Origin: Sporobolomyces roseus
Taxonomy: Eukaryota; Basidiomycota; Microbotryomycetes; Sporidiobolales; Sporidiobolaceae
DNA length: 64,000 nucleotides
NCBI GenBank assembly: GCA_016617785.1
Contig: JADILM010000001.1
Span: 310,001-374,000, forward strand
Reading direction: 5' to 3'
Position 1 is the stretch's first letter. Every line of letters begins with the position of its first letter. A program made the translations under genes and the position numbers. Below are positions 10,394 through 21,010 of the stretch, piece after piece. Under the pieces are notes generated by a model. It ran no database searches and was not told the DNA's origin. It worked only from the letters and a program-made list of their open reading frames with translations.

Positions 10394-13033
10394 ATGTCTA
10401 GACGAGAGCAACCTATCGCATCTTCCTCCTCGACGACACTCGAATCTGAACTATCCTATCCAACTCCTTCTTCCCTATCTACAACAACAGACACTACCTC
10501 AGAAGCAATCCCAACATTATCTTCTCTCCTTCTCTCGACCGCAGAATCACTCGTCTCCCGTTCAAAAACGCTCCCCACCTCTTCAGGCTTCACCCTCTCC
10601 TCTTCTCCCTCTACCCTCCTATCGAATCCTTCTACAACACCGTACCTCTCCTCTCTCCTCTCTCAATCCCTCCCTTCCTTATCGGCCCTTCCAAAATCCC
10701 TCGCTTCCCTTTCTTCAACCCTCGATTCAGATCTCTCAACTCTCGCATTCACTCGATACCCCTCATTCCTCTTATCCCATGAAGCATCCCAACAAATCTC
10801 TACATCATTCACTTCCCTCTCCGACTCTCTCACTTCCCTTCTCGATTCGACTTCGGAATTAGATATCGCCTCTCACTCGTTCGAGGGAAAAGTCAACGAG
10901 ATCAGGAAGAAACGAGATCGAATTCGATTAGTGAGGGAACGAATCGAGGCGGTTGAGGAACTGTTAGAGGCTCCTACGGTCGTCGAGAGTTGCGTCAGAG
11001 CGGGTCAATGGAACGAAGCGATACAAGTTTCGAGAAGGATATCGCAGTCGCTCAAAAGGTATCAAGCAAGAGATCAAAGTGGGGGTGCATTGGAGATACT
11101 AGAGAGGGTACAGGATGGAGTCGACAGGGCGTTGTTGGGATTGAGGGGGAAAGTTCTCGAGACGCTGGGGGAGAGGACGTTGAAATTACCTGGTGCAGTG
11201 AGGGGTGTCGGGATTCTAAGGAAGATCTCTACTGAGAGATTGGAAGTTGATAGCGGGAAAGGCAAGAGGAAGGAAGGAGGATTAGGGAGGGAGTTGGATG
11301 AAGATGGATTGAGGATCGTTTTCTTGAGCGCGAGGTGGAAATGCTTGAAGGGTGAATTGGACGCGGTTGAGGCTCAGATGAGTGCTTGTGGGATCGACAC
11401 GAATGGAGGAGGTGCGACGGTGAAAGGGAAAGTCAGTGTCGAGGAGAACGATGAACGAACACGATGGATCAAGAGATGGATTGAGGTTTGGAGGGAAATC
11501 GTTGGAGAAACCATCGGGATGTATTCCGAGGTGTTCTTGTCATCATCAAGTGGAGAGACGGACAAGGAGCAAGAAATCGAGTTGGATGAGTTCCTCGTTC
11601 CTCGCCCAACATTGCCTCCGACAGCACCCCTCGAATTATTCCTCTCAACTTCACTCACCTCCTTGCACTCCATCCTTCGATCATCGCTCTCTTACCTCAC
11701 TTCGACAGCATCCCTCTCGACGCTCCTCACGCAATTAACCTATTGTTCCCATTCCTTCACTCGCCACGGTCTCTCATTCCATTCCCACCTCCAACTCTCG
11801 CAACTCTTCGAGGATCGAGTATCTCAAATCATGTTGACGGAATGGGAACAAGCAGGGAAGAAATGGGAAGCTGAATGGAGGGAAGGTTGGAGTTTATCGG
11901 GAGGAAGTGCGTTAATTACTACTACGATCAAAGCGAGGAGCAATGGAAGGACTCCAATCAAAGACTGGTTGGTCGTTCCCGAAGGAGTCAATACGCTACT
12001 GTCCACTCCTTTACCACCTGCTCCTACTTCCTTCACTTCAGCAAACATCGATTCTCCTCATTGGCATCATCAACCTTCTGCGACACTAGCTTTACTTCCA
12101 CCTCTCGCTCACCTCTTGAACACCTACGTCAACTCTCTCAATTCCCTTCGACTCTTACCTCCCTCATCAATCTTCCCTACTCTCCTCATCGCACAATCGA
12201 AAGAACTCGAACGAGCCTCTCGAGTCCTCGAAGCATTCATCGACGCATGGTCAAGTTCCTTCGCACAATCGACTCCGGTCCCACCGAAATCTTTCGATGC
12301 AAATGACGCGGAAATGAGTGAGGAAGAATCGATCGTCGTGAGGGAAAGGGAGGAGGAGAAGCGAGTCGTGTTGAACTCGATCGCTTGGTTTGGAAGGGAA
12401 TTGATTCCTTGGGTGAGGGGAGCTTTGGTCGAGGGAGTATATCGCGAGCTACACCAACAGAAGGAGAAGGGTGGAAAGAAAGCAGAGGAGACTGGTTTGA
12501 GGGAAGCGAGGAAACGAGTAGAGAAGTTGATGGCGAGGATCGAAGGACGGGAGTGGGTTGATCCGGATGCACCCCGACCTGTCGAGGACGAGGTTCGAAT
12601 CAACGGAAAACCGAATGGGAATGAGGAGATCAGGGAGGAAAGAGAGGAAGAGTCTATCGAGGAGGATGGAGGAGCTTTACCGGTTCTTGAGATCCCCGCT
12701 GGCCCGCTCGAATCAATCTCGAGTCCAGCTACGACGGCAAATGGAACCGGCGAACACCTTGAACGGGAGGAACCCCTCGAATTCACTGCTTCGCCAATCG
12801 GACCTTCGCCAACCGATGAACCTTCTCTCGAACTGCCGCCAAACGGAGGAGGAGACTTGTCCGGGGGTGGTGGTGTGGAGCAGGAAGAGGAGGGGGGTAA
12901 ACCTTATTTAGTGGACGAGATTGCGCCACCTCCACCATTACCGGCTCAAGAGAATGGAACGAACGGTATTGAGAAGGAGGAGGAACATTCACTAGGTCAG
13001 GAAGAGTCTGTAGAACCGGAGGTATCAGTGTGA
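10394..13033 (+). CDS. COG8: Conserved oligomeric Golgi complex subunit 8 (Dor1 family)
   Basis: Uninterrupted 879-codon frame, ATG 10394 to TGA 13031-13033. COG8 is part of lobe B of the COG tether, which captures retrograde vesicles at the Golgi. The N-terminal third contains the Dor1-type region: a helical stretch with TLAFTRYPSFLLSHEASQQI, then a coiled coil (VNEIRKKRDRIRLVRERIEA) and the conserved EAPTVVESCVRAGQWNEAI. The middle part holds RWKCLKGELDAVEAQM and a Trp-rich helix. The final 180 residues are an acidic, Pro/Glu-rich tail that is probably disordered and longer than in many homologues. I prefer ATG 10394 to 10346 because the latter lies in a probable 5' UTR intron. The absence of coding introns over 2.6 kb is unusual for this window. 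Confidence 0.85.
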   Translation: MSRREQPIASSSSTTLESELSYPTPSSLSTTTDTTSEAIPTLSSLLLSTAESLVSRSKTLPTSSGFTLSSSPSTLLSNPSTTPYLSSLLSQSLPSLSALPKSLASLSSTLDSDLSTLAFTRYPSFLLSHEASQQISTSFTSLSDSLTSLLDSTSELDIASHSFEGKVNEIRKKRDRIRLVRERIEAVEELLEAPTVVESCVRAGQWNEAIQVSRRISQSLKRYQARDQSGGALEILERVQDGVDRALLGLRGKVLETLGERTLKLPGAVRGVGILRKISTERLEVDSGKGKRKEGGLGRELDEDGLRIVFLSARWKCLKGELDAVEAQMSACGIDTNGGGATVKGKVSVEENDERTRWIKRWIEVWREIVGETIGMYSEVFLSSSSGETDKEQEIELDEFLVPRPTLPPTAPLELFLSTSLTSLHSILRSSLSYLTSTASLSTLLTQLTYCSHSFTRHGLSFHSHLQLSQLFEDRVSQIMLTEWEQAGKKWEAEWREGWSLSGGSALITTTIKARSNGRTPIKDWLVVPEGVNTLLSTPLPPAPTSFTSANIDSPHWHHQPSATLALLPPLAHLLNTYVNSLNSLRLLPPSSIFPTLLIAQSKELERASRVLEAFIDAWSSSFAQSTPVPPKSFDANDAEMSEEESIVVREREEEKRVVLNSIAWFGRELIPWVRGALVEGVYRELHQQKEKGGKKAEETGLREARKRVEKLMARIEGREWVDPDAPRPVEDEVRINGKPNGNEEIREEREEESIEEDGGALPVLEIPAGPLESISSPATTANGTGEHLEREEPLEFTASPIGPSPTDEPSLELPPNGGGDLSGGGGVEQEEEGGKPYLVDEIAPPPPLPAQENGTNGIEKEEEHSLGQEESVEPEVSV

Positions 13034-13286
13034 GAGGGGAAAAGCAGAGTTCGTCAAACTTGCGGAGATTTGCGAAACCGCGAGGAAAGAGGCGAAGTGA
13101 TGAGAGGAGCGCAATCGGTTCTCTCTCTACGTTTCATGGATGTGACTTCTGGGAGTTGAACGCGAAAACGAGCTCGCGAGGGGAAAGCAGAGGTCTACGG
13201 TTTTCCCTTGTCGCCTTGTCCTTTTTTATTTTCCCTTCTCTCTCTCTCTCTCCCCTCATCTTATTCTCCTCTTCTCGACCGAGATG

Positions 13287-13320
13287 GATGAAACTGCTTC
13301 GGTGATGAAACTGCTTCGGT
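13287..13320 (+). repeat. 17-bp direct tandem repeat before GNAT start
   Basis: Two perfect back-to-back copies of GATGAAACTGCTTCGGT, ending 4 nt before the ATG at 13325. Each copy carries an upstream ATG. Confidence 0.85.
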
Positions 13321-13324
13321 CACT

Positions 13325-14556
13325 ATGGGAGAACCTTCTGATGCTTCTGTCACCCTCCGTATAAATGAGGACAGCCCTGAACCGTTCGTTTCTCTCTCTT
13401 CTCTCTCTTGTCCTCTTCTTTACTGATCACAAATCGATCAAACAGTTCTGATCCTATCCCTATCGACTTCTCAACTCTCACATTGGAACGTGTAGAGTAT
13501 GATCCCGATACTTGGGAAGACGTAGGGTTGGAGGAACCGCCTGATGAAGACGATGATTCCGAATGGGAAGACGCAGAGCTTCAAAAATTCGAAGAAGGAA
13601 TCATTCGCGTGAGCTCACACTGCCTCCATCTATAGCTGAGCATGGGTTGAGAACTTCTCACAATCGAAACAGGTAGCGGAATATGGAATCTTCGGAACTG
13701 AGCGTGTTCAATACGGAAGATTGAAAATTTGGTACATCTACAAAAACAAGCTCGAGGGTGAATTCCAACTCATGATGGATGCTCTACACAGTAAGTACTT
13801 CATACTCTCGGATCGATCGACGATGATCTGATCGTGACTTGCTCGAAAGGCGAAACCGCTTTCGTCGCAACTCAACTATACGACGAAGATGGTGAATTCA
13901 AGGACAAGTTCTTGACCGAAGGTACTGGAGTATGGGGTGATGAATTCGACGTATCGCCTATCTGTTATCTCGAGAGTATCGTCATTCAAAAGGAATATCG
14001 CAATTGAGGAATCGGAACTTGGGCGCTCGAACAGCTCTGGAAGGTCAAAGAGAAGCTTCCCGTGAGTAATCTCTCCTCGTTAGTCACCGCAAATGCTGTG
14101 TGCTCATCTCGTAACGCATCGTTGCTCAGAAAACTGGACTCGAAGATATCAACTTCCTCATCGCCTTCCCGGCTCCAATCCCTGAAGAACTCACCGACTT
14201 CGAGTCCTCTCACGTTACCGATCAGAAGGAAATAGATCGTCTTGGTCAACAAGAATGGGATCATATCGTCAATAATCGTATAAATCCGTTTCTTCGCCGT
14301 GTAAATTCCTCGAGCTCGCCTTTCTTTCCCCTTCATACGCTCGCTGACCTCCGCTTCCGTTCACCCGCAGGCTGGCTATCGTCGTATCGGTACTACTCGT
14401 CTCTTCTGCTGCGCTCGTGATCCTTCTCACCCCTCGAAACGAATCCCCATCGATCAAGATGCGAATGAATTCTTCCCAACTCGTCCTGAGCACATCGAGA
14501 AATCTGAAGAGGAAGCTGCGAAAGTATTCTTCTCGATGATGAGTCCGTATCTCTGA
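13325..14556 (+). pseudogene. GNAT-family acetyltransferase with in-frame TGA
   Basis: Model: ATG 13325; first intron 13384-13445 (GTTCGT donor); further exons to about 13617, 13673-13790, 13851-14060, 14130-14300 and 14371 to TGA 14554-14556. All junctions keep frame. The protein has an acidic N-terminal segment and a GNAT-like core: strand VIQKEYRN leading into GIGTWALEQLW (the R/Q-x-x-G-x-G/A acetyl-CoA loop), then a C-terminal AGYRRIGTTRLF strand typical of GNAT motif B. Exactly between RN and GIG the codon is TGA (14006-14008). A single CGA-to-TGA change would explain it. As written, only the N-terminal half could be made. It could be a recent nonsense allele, a base-calling error or stop readthrough; the otherwise intact exons argue against long decay. 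Confidence 0.55.
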
Positions 14557-14769
14557 GTATCACGAGAGGCGGGTGACATTAGTAGCGAAACGGATACAAG
14601 CTTGAAATTCCACTTTGAACAAAGAAACGATCCTTTTCACACATTTAGACAAGGTTGCGAGAGACTCTTTCCCTTTCCTACTATACACGAGACTACAAAG
14701 CTTCGCCCAATCCCTGTCCACTTGTTCCCTGGCAAGAGTTCCTGTCCCGTTCTGCTTCGAGAGTATTGC

Positions 14770-17700
14770 CTAGATTGACGGATTGATCGCAGCCGAAAGA
14801 CCCTCGAGATCACTTGGATCCGATAGCGATAACGGACTACATCGAGCAGTCGAAAGGGGATCGAAGGGATAGTTCGTGTCGGAGAAGTCATTTGCGAAGA
14901 ATTGCGAAGAGTCCAAGTCGAATGCAGCTCGACTCTGCGACGACGAATAATCTCCGAAAGTGGCATCGTTCGGAAGGAAGAGGTCGCCGTCGCAGGGGTT
15001 CGTGGCTGAATCGTCAAAGAGGGAAAAAGTTGAATTCGTGTCGAGGGAAGAATCGGGAAAAGTTGACCCGATTCGCTCGAGGAGGTTGGACGACGAGGAG
15101 ACGGGCTCTGTGAGAGTCGGATCGAAGAGGGGAGGAGATTGAGTCGGGTAGGATGAATCGGAACTGGATCTGTCGAGGAAAGAAGAAGAAGTTGCGCTTG
15201 ATTCGCTCGTGAAAGATTCGTCGAATAATTCTTGAACAGAGTCGAGACTCGATGATCCTTCAGTCGCGACAGTATTTGTGGCGGGAGAATGTTGGATCGG
15301 GGAGGAACTGGGTCTGAGGCGTTTCTGAGGAGGAATGGGAGGTAGAGAGGAGAAGAGAAGTTGAGGTGAAGCGACCTCGGCTTTGTCCATGAGGAAACTG
15401 ACGACTTTGACACCACGACGTGCAATAATCTGTGATCGAGTTGCTATCCTCATCAGCTGGAATAGGCTATTGAGGGGAGAGCGACGAGTGCTAACCGAGA
15501 TCTTCGCAAACTTCTCCAATCTGACCAGTGCTTCAGCAATCAATCGTCGATACTCTTGAGCGGCAGGTTGTGTACTATCGAAGATGGCCTCGAGAGCGAG
15601 AATGATACAGCCGAGACTTGCTATGACCGAGAAGGAAGACAGCGAATGATCGAGGACGAGCATTGATGCGAAGTACAGAGAGTAGCGCTAGGTGTCAGCG
15701 TCCAGTACCGGCTCGAAACGATTCAACATAAGAGACTCACCTTTGTGAGTGAAACCTGCTGCTGGAATCGAGTTTGCTGGACAAGCGTGAATTGCGAGTA
15801 GACCTTTCGCAGCGTTGACGCAAGCCTGACGCGAGTAAGCAAGAGCTGGATCTTGATAAGAACGAGCGAGGAAAGGTCGATGTAGTCTGAGCTTCTCTCG
15901 CCAGAGTATGATCTATTGACGAAAACCTGGGTGAGCTAGACGAGAAACCAGACAGAGGAAAAAGGTCGAACTCACCCAAACGATCGAAGTCCTCCAGGCT
16001 CTCAGCTCTTCCTCTGGCTTATTGAGCTGAAGGTAAGCCAGCTGATTCCATTGATAAAGAGGGTTTACAGAGGTGCAAAGCTGTTCGAGCTCGAAATCAA
16101 GCTCTAGAACTCGTTCGTAAGGAAGAGATTCGCCGCTATGAAGGGTCACGATGAGTCAGGTCGAAGCGAAAGAGTGGTAGAGTAATAGCAAGGATACCTC
16201 AGAAGCTCTTCTGTGACTTTCTCCGAGTAGCGGAATGCTTTGAAGCGTTCGATCAGACTTGTCAGAACGGTTTCTTCGGGAGGACGTTCTGGTGGACCTT
16301 CAGCGAATTCGAGCTCGTGATCGTGAAGGTCGAGAGGGAAAGCAGCGGTGATATCTCGAGCGTGTAGAAGAATGTATCTAGGTGGCGAGGGGAACAGGTT
16401 CAGTTGCAATCGCGCGTCGAGAGTAGAGGAATGCGACGTACCCTCGAGAGTAGGAAGCTGTACAGATACCATCGAGAAGGTAAACGTGGTGAATAAGCGA
16501 TCGTCTTTCTTCGGCTTCTCGGAACGAAACGTGTCTTTTCAGTTGCGAAGGATCTCGTTGCAAGTCGATCTGCGGCGAGAACAGGGTCCTGTGAGTAGCT
16601 GGCTCATGAGTTGAATAAGATTCGACTGACCTGCAAGCTCGCTTGCACAGCGAGACCGGTCAAAGCGAAACCGAGAGTTCCTTCATCGCCCGATCCGATT
16701 GAAAGGTGGAAAATCGCGAGAAGACTGAGTGCACGAATCGCTATCAAGGAGAAATTGAGTGAGCATGTGGACTCGGTCGGTAAACAATGATGAGATTCAC
16801 CATCAAGACTGGGGTATTCGAGGAAGCTTGAGTGAGAAAGTGCCGCGGCAGCGAATTCGATCCAACTGCGCGCAATCCGTAGTTCGTCTCGTGATCCACC
16901 TGACTGGGTGTAGGTGTAGCGACAGTGGAGTCCTATTCCGAGTATAGCGAATACGATCGATAGTGAAACAGCTAAACGAAATAACGAAAAGAATCAGCTT
17001 GGGGCTTTCTTTCGAAAGTGCAAAGCGGAATTGACGAACGATCTGCGACTTCATTCCTGATGTATGCTGAGTAGACAGCTTCTTTGTGAAGTTTGTAGAT
17101 ATAGTTGGGAACTATGACCGATGTAGTGAGTAAGATGTCGTGAGGAAGTGCTCGCTCGAAATGAAACTGGACTCACTCGGATGAAAGAACCAACTCGTAC
17201 AGTTCCAATAGTAATCTTCGCTCAGTTTCGCATCCTCTGCTTTCGGTAATCGCGACATCATCTCTCCTAGATTGGGTCGCTTTTGGCGGAGAAAGGGGAA
17301 CGAGGTCGTTGACGTCGAGTTCGAAAGTGGCTTCGGACTGTTGATCGGTATCTCTTCGAGCAGTTTCTCCACCTACATCGACACCGCAGCATTATATCAA
17401 CAGTTCCATGCAGTAAATCGAGATGGCTCACCTCTTCGATTAGCTGAACTTGCTTCGTCCTCTTGTGCGTTGACGAATCGTTCGAGAAGGGCGAGATGGT
17501 GAGGTTGAAGAGGCGTTCAGCTATATCTTCTTCAGCGGGTGCTGCTGAAGCTACAGTAGGAGTGAGCGATATAGAGAAGCTCTGACGAGGCCGAGGCGAT
17601 GGTGCTTGTGGAGTGAAAGGTGAATTCGCAGCCTCGAGTCGAGCGTTGACTAAAACGTTCACTAGTTGCTGCAGTCGTTCGACTGCTCAGGTACACAATT

Positions 17701-18081
17701 TCATCAGCTCTCATAGTAGAGGGAATGGAGAACGAGATGCTCACCTTCTGCTCGAAGTTGTTCGTTTTCTAAGTCGGAGCTCTTTGCGAGACTTGTCGAA
17801 ACAGAATTCCCGGACCAAGTACATTTGTCTGTAGCTTTCTTCTTGACGCAGTTTGAACAAGGTCTACAACGATCACAACGTTGTTTCGAGACTCTGCAAG
17901 GGTTGCCTGAGCGGGTGTGGGAAAGAGAGGAGAAGGGTTAGAGGTCAGCTCGCGCTCCCACGAAAAGCTGAGATGCTCTAGAGGACTTACAGGAGCTAAT
18001 CTTGCGTGCCTTGTGTTTCGCTGGAGTAATGTCGAGGCTCGTTGAAGGGGTATCGAGTTGAGATGAAGATGAGGAAAGCAT
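14770..18081 (-). CDS. Zn2Cys6 fungal transcription factor
   Basis: Start ATG 18081; about ten exons down to TAG at 14770-14772. The first intron (donor GTAAGT after K-I-S-S-T, acceptor CTCAG near 17910) falls inside a cysteine codon; splicing yields a Zn2Cys6 cluster beginning CNPCRVSKQRCDRC and ending NCVKKKATDKC, spacing CX2CX6CX5CX2CX8C with one extra Cys. A Leu/Glu helix follows as expected for the linker. The fungal_trans region is visible in pieces: LPKAEDAKLSEDYYWNCTSW (about 17.2 kb), AFPLDLHDHELEF (about 16.3 kb), and LRLHRPFLARSYQDPAL with CVNAAKGLL (about 15.8 kb), matching the hRpF...Y...C..AA signature of this superfamily. The last exon is Ser/Pro/Asp-rich, a plausible activation region. 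Target genes unknown; exon borders in the middle are approximate. Confidence 0.75.
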
Positions 18082-18459
18082 GCTAGAGGTTGACGTAAGA
18101 GGCGGAACAAGACCGGATAGACCGGACTCGGTTGATTGATCTAGTATTGATGGATGTACAGGAAGAGTCGGAGGCGAAGTTTGAGAGGGGGAGGAAAAGT
18201 TTCGTCAGATTGGGAGAGAAAAGGGGAAATTGAGGGTTCGACCTCTCGCAAATCGACAAACAAGAGGAAAGGTACATCTGATGTGAGTACTATACTACGA
18301 TACAGACAGACAAGGGGGAGAGTCAGGACAAGGAGAGCTCGAGATACGATTGCTTCGTTTGCGATTCGTTGTATTCCCAAAATTCCTTCTGCATTGCATA
18401 TTTCGAGAGTACGGGCTGACTCATTACGACGAGTGGTCTAAGCATCAGCCAGATCTGAC
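18082..18459. other. Intergenic region upstream of the Zn2Cys6 gene
   Basis: Contains the promoter of the Zn2Cys6 gene and perhaps the 3' end of the tentative gene at 18460-19085. Open frames here are low-complexity shadows. Confidence 0.25.
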
Positions 18460-19085
18460 AGGAGAAAATGATCTTGTAAGCTAGGGAAAGTTTCGAGTGA
18501 GAGCAAAAGGGAGAACGAACACTCATTCCGTCGTCTTTCCCAGCTATTATAGGTTCCGTGAACGGTTCGGATCTGTATTGACGATAGAGACTAATTCTCG
18601 AGGTGTGAGGTGAGAAAAGTCAGCTAGATTCGTGTGAATACTGGTTTGTGATTTGGGATCTCAACTTACCGTCCGATGACTCAAGGTAACCAGCGACACC
18701 CTCCACGCCTGCTTCTACCAATACCCACTTTGGTAAGATTGTACGAGCTCGAGTTCTCTGCACTCGGCCAAAGTAGCTGATTGCGAGATCGAAATTTGGT
18801 TCCTCTGACCTCTTCCTCAATCGCCGCTCGTTCCTCCTCTTCCGTCTTGACCTCGTCTGCTTTGTTCTCCTCATCTTCTTGTTCTGTCTCTTTCGGTCTA
18901 TGTCACCAAGCCACTCCCAACCATCCGCTCTTTCCCTTCTACATCCCGAATTAACGCTATGTACAGTTCGGATCGTCCCTTTCCAACAGATTCACTCAGT
19001 TGTTCCGCTAGATGAGGTGCGATTTGATGGGATTGGCGATAGGTTGGCGAAGTATCGAAGAGATCGGGTGTTGAGGTGAGCAGCC
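18460..19085 (-). CDS. Unrecognised protein, tentative exons
   Basis: Minus-strand frames look coding but I could not complete a model. About 19080-18905 reads TYRQSHQIAPHLAEQLSESV and continues GKGRSELYIALIRDVEGKER. About 18880-18800 is strongly acidic (Glu/Lys/Asp). About 18795-18670 reads SYFGRVQRTRARTILPKWVL followed by EAGVEGVAGYL and a GTAAGT donor. About 18590-18540 reads YRQYRSEPFTEPIIAGKDDG. Two frame changes are needed, presumably introns. No family recognised; 5' and 3' ends are not located. Confidence 0.3.
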
Positions 19086-19889
19086 TGAGGAAGTAGGAAA
19101 GTGATTTCGAATCGAACAGGGCTCGACGAGGGGAGGAAAGCTAACGAGCGAGTCTCGATTATTGTATCAACGGCGAGAGTCCGGCTTGTTCTTGCTTGCG
19201 AGATGGCTTTCTTTGAGCAATGAAAGACAGAGTCACCGAGTCAGCTCGATATCGCGCGAGAATTCTTGAGAAGCCAATTATGAGAAGTCATCCTCCTCCT
19301 CCTCACAGACCAGTACAAGGGAGAAGAGGTAGACTTACCTTCTGCCTTTGATTGGAGCGAGAAGAGCTAGTTGACGAGTAGGAAACCTGATCTCGCGTCC
19401 GACTTTTGCGATGGAAACCCCCTGTAGCTCCCACTTCAGCACTAGGCTGACCCGCTACTTCACTGCGGCAGCGCACGTTATCTTGTGTTCTGGCGTGGAT
19501 TCAGCCCAACCTGAGACCGAAGCGAGAGACAAGAGAGAGAGAGGAGAAAGGAGAAAGCAGCGGAAAGGAGCCGTCGATCGTTACGGAAGCAGTTGTGGAG
19601 GACGTTGAGAACCAATGAGCCTGTACTATTGACTGATCAGTCCAACTGAGCTATCGACTCCAAAGTGCGAGAGAACAGATAAGGAACTCACGCTTCGAAG
19701 CAAACAGCGAATCTCACCTCAGCAAGCATTTCCGACCGAGCGGCCTAAGCAGCTCCACTGATCAAGATATAGCTCTGTCTCGGTTGCCTCGGTCTTTCCT
19801 GCTCTAGTCCGAGGTGCTGTAGCCGTGTTAAATATCGAGAAGATGTAGAGCAAGGATTGCGAGTCTCTGTTTGAGCGTGGAGAATCCGC
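19086..19889. other. Gene-poor stretch
   Basis: No frame with coding character on either strand. It lies where the missing two thirds of the phosphotransferase fragment at 19890-20199 would be expected, and contains none of its catalytic motif. Confidence 0.35.
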
Positions 19890-20199
19890 AAAACCTAGTA
19901 ACGTGATCATATTCGGTGCTATGGTTGGCGGCATGAGCGATGCAGTCCAAACCCACCCTATTTTCCGAAACGAAGTTGGATGATTAGCTTTGGCCGATTT
20001 CATCGAGACGAGACGGGACTTACAATGCCGCATGACATAGTTTAAGAGAGGTGATTTGTCGACTGCTGAATAGGCGTACTCGCTGGTGTCAGAGAGGGGA
20101 GGTTGGAGATGAGTGAACATTTTCGGGAGAAGAAGAAGCAAAGACTCACTCAAGTCGCCGCAGTCGCGCACGTGTGAGATAGAAGCTCACTCCCGGCAT
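19890..20199 (-). pseudogene. N-terminal fragment of choline/ethanolamine phosphotransferase
   Basis: Three short exons splice cleanly: 20199-20150, 20082-20024 and 19957 to about 19890. They give about 59 residues with MPGVSFYLTRARLRRLDEYA, YSAVDKSPLLNYVMRHWW and PPTIAPNMITLLGF. This is the expected N-terminus of CDP-alcohol phosphotransferases of the CPT1/EPT1 type (last step of the Kennedy pathway, ER membrane): Y-x-Y-S-x-V-D-K-S, the Trp pair, then APNxITLxGF. After LLGF the similarity stops; the frame continues with unrelated residues to about 19719. The catalytic DG-x2-AR-x8-G-x3-D-x3-D motif and the membrane helices are not found downstream. The fragment retains good splice signals, so loss was by rearrangement or deletion and may be recent. 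Confidence 0.6.
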
Positions 20200-21010
20200 C
20201 CTCCTGAGCGAGAATAGTGCTGAACGGATTGAAGGAAGTTGGAGAAGGGAAAGGAAAGAGTTCAAGCCCGAGGTTGCTTCTCCACCTCTCACACTTCACT
20301 AAAATTGCTCTGGAACGGCTCTCAGGACTACCAAGCTATCTAATCATCAGCTACGCTCAACGACGAGGCGCTCTGCCATGTTCTCGCTGAATTGCAACTC
20401 CCTACTTCGCTCTCATCTTCTTTCCGAGTGATCTCGACTTGAACAGCCTCGAACGACCTCAAGTTACTCTCGGATGACCGTCTAGGTTCCTTTCTACTGC
20501 TCGGAGTATTTTCAGCTTCAGGAATTGAGTTGACGATGGGTTGGAGGGGAAAATGGCCGGATAGCAGCCGAGTCGAAGAAGTGATGCTGGAAAGCGCTAT
20601 CGCAAGATCAAGCTACTACGTCGGAGTTGGAGGATGAGATCAATACTGGGGGAGGAGGAGGAGTAGCAGAGGAAGTCGAGGTCGATTGCATACTTCGTCC
20701 CTTTAAAAGCTCTTCTCAGTATATCACATCAAGCACTTTATCTTTCGTGCATCTCTGGACGGTAGAATACTTGAGAAGAAGTCGAATTGACCTGAGAATG
20801 AGGATCTAGCTCTTGAGCATGTCGCGACGAAGAGCTGAGCCGACAAACCGATCTCAAGAACGCTGTTAAGCCTGCTCTTTCTCGAGTGTAACAGGGTAGA
20901 GCATAATCCTTTCCCGAGGACCTTCCCAAAGGCAATTGGCTAAACGAAGGGATGGGGAGGCACAATAATACGAAACGAACAGATCGGGAAGAAAGCGATG
21001 GAAGCGATCT
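20200..21010. other. Gene-poor stretch
   Basis: Between the phosphotransferase fragment and zinc-family copy C. Only short open frames without recognisable similarity. Confidence 0.3.

Noticed and set aside
12124..12786. 220-codon minus-strand open frame
   Set aside because: Lies wholly inside the COG8 coding frame; Ser/Arg-rich shadow.
14006..14008. Programmed stop readthrough giving a peroxisomal isoform
   Set aside because: The TGA lies inside the catalytic fold, is not followed by CTA, and the C-terminus has no SKL-type signal.
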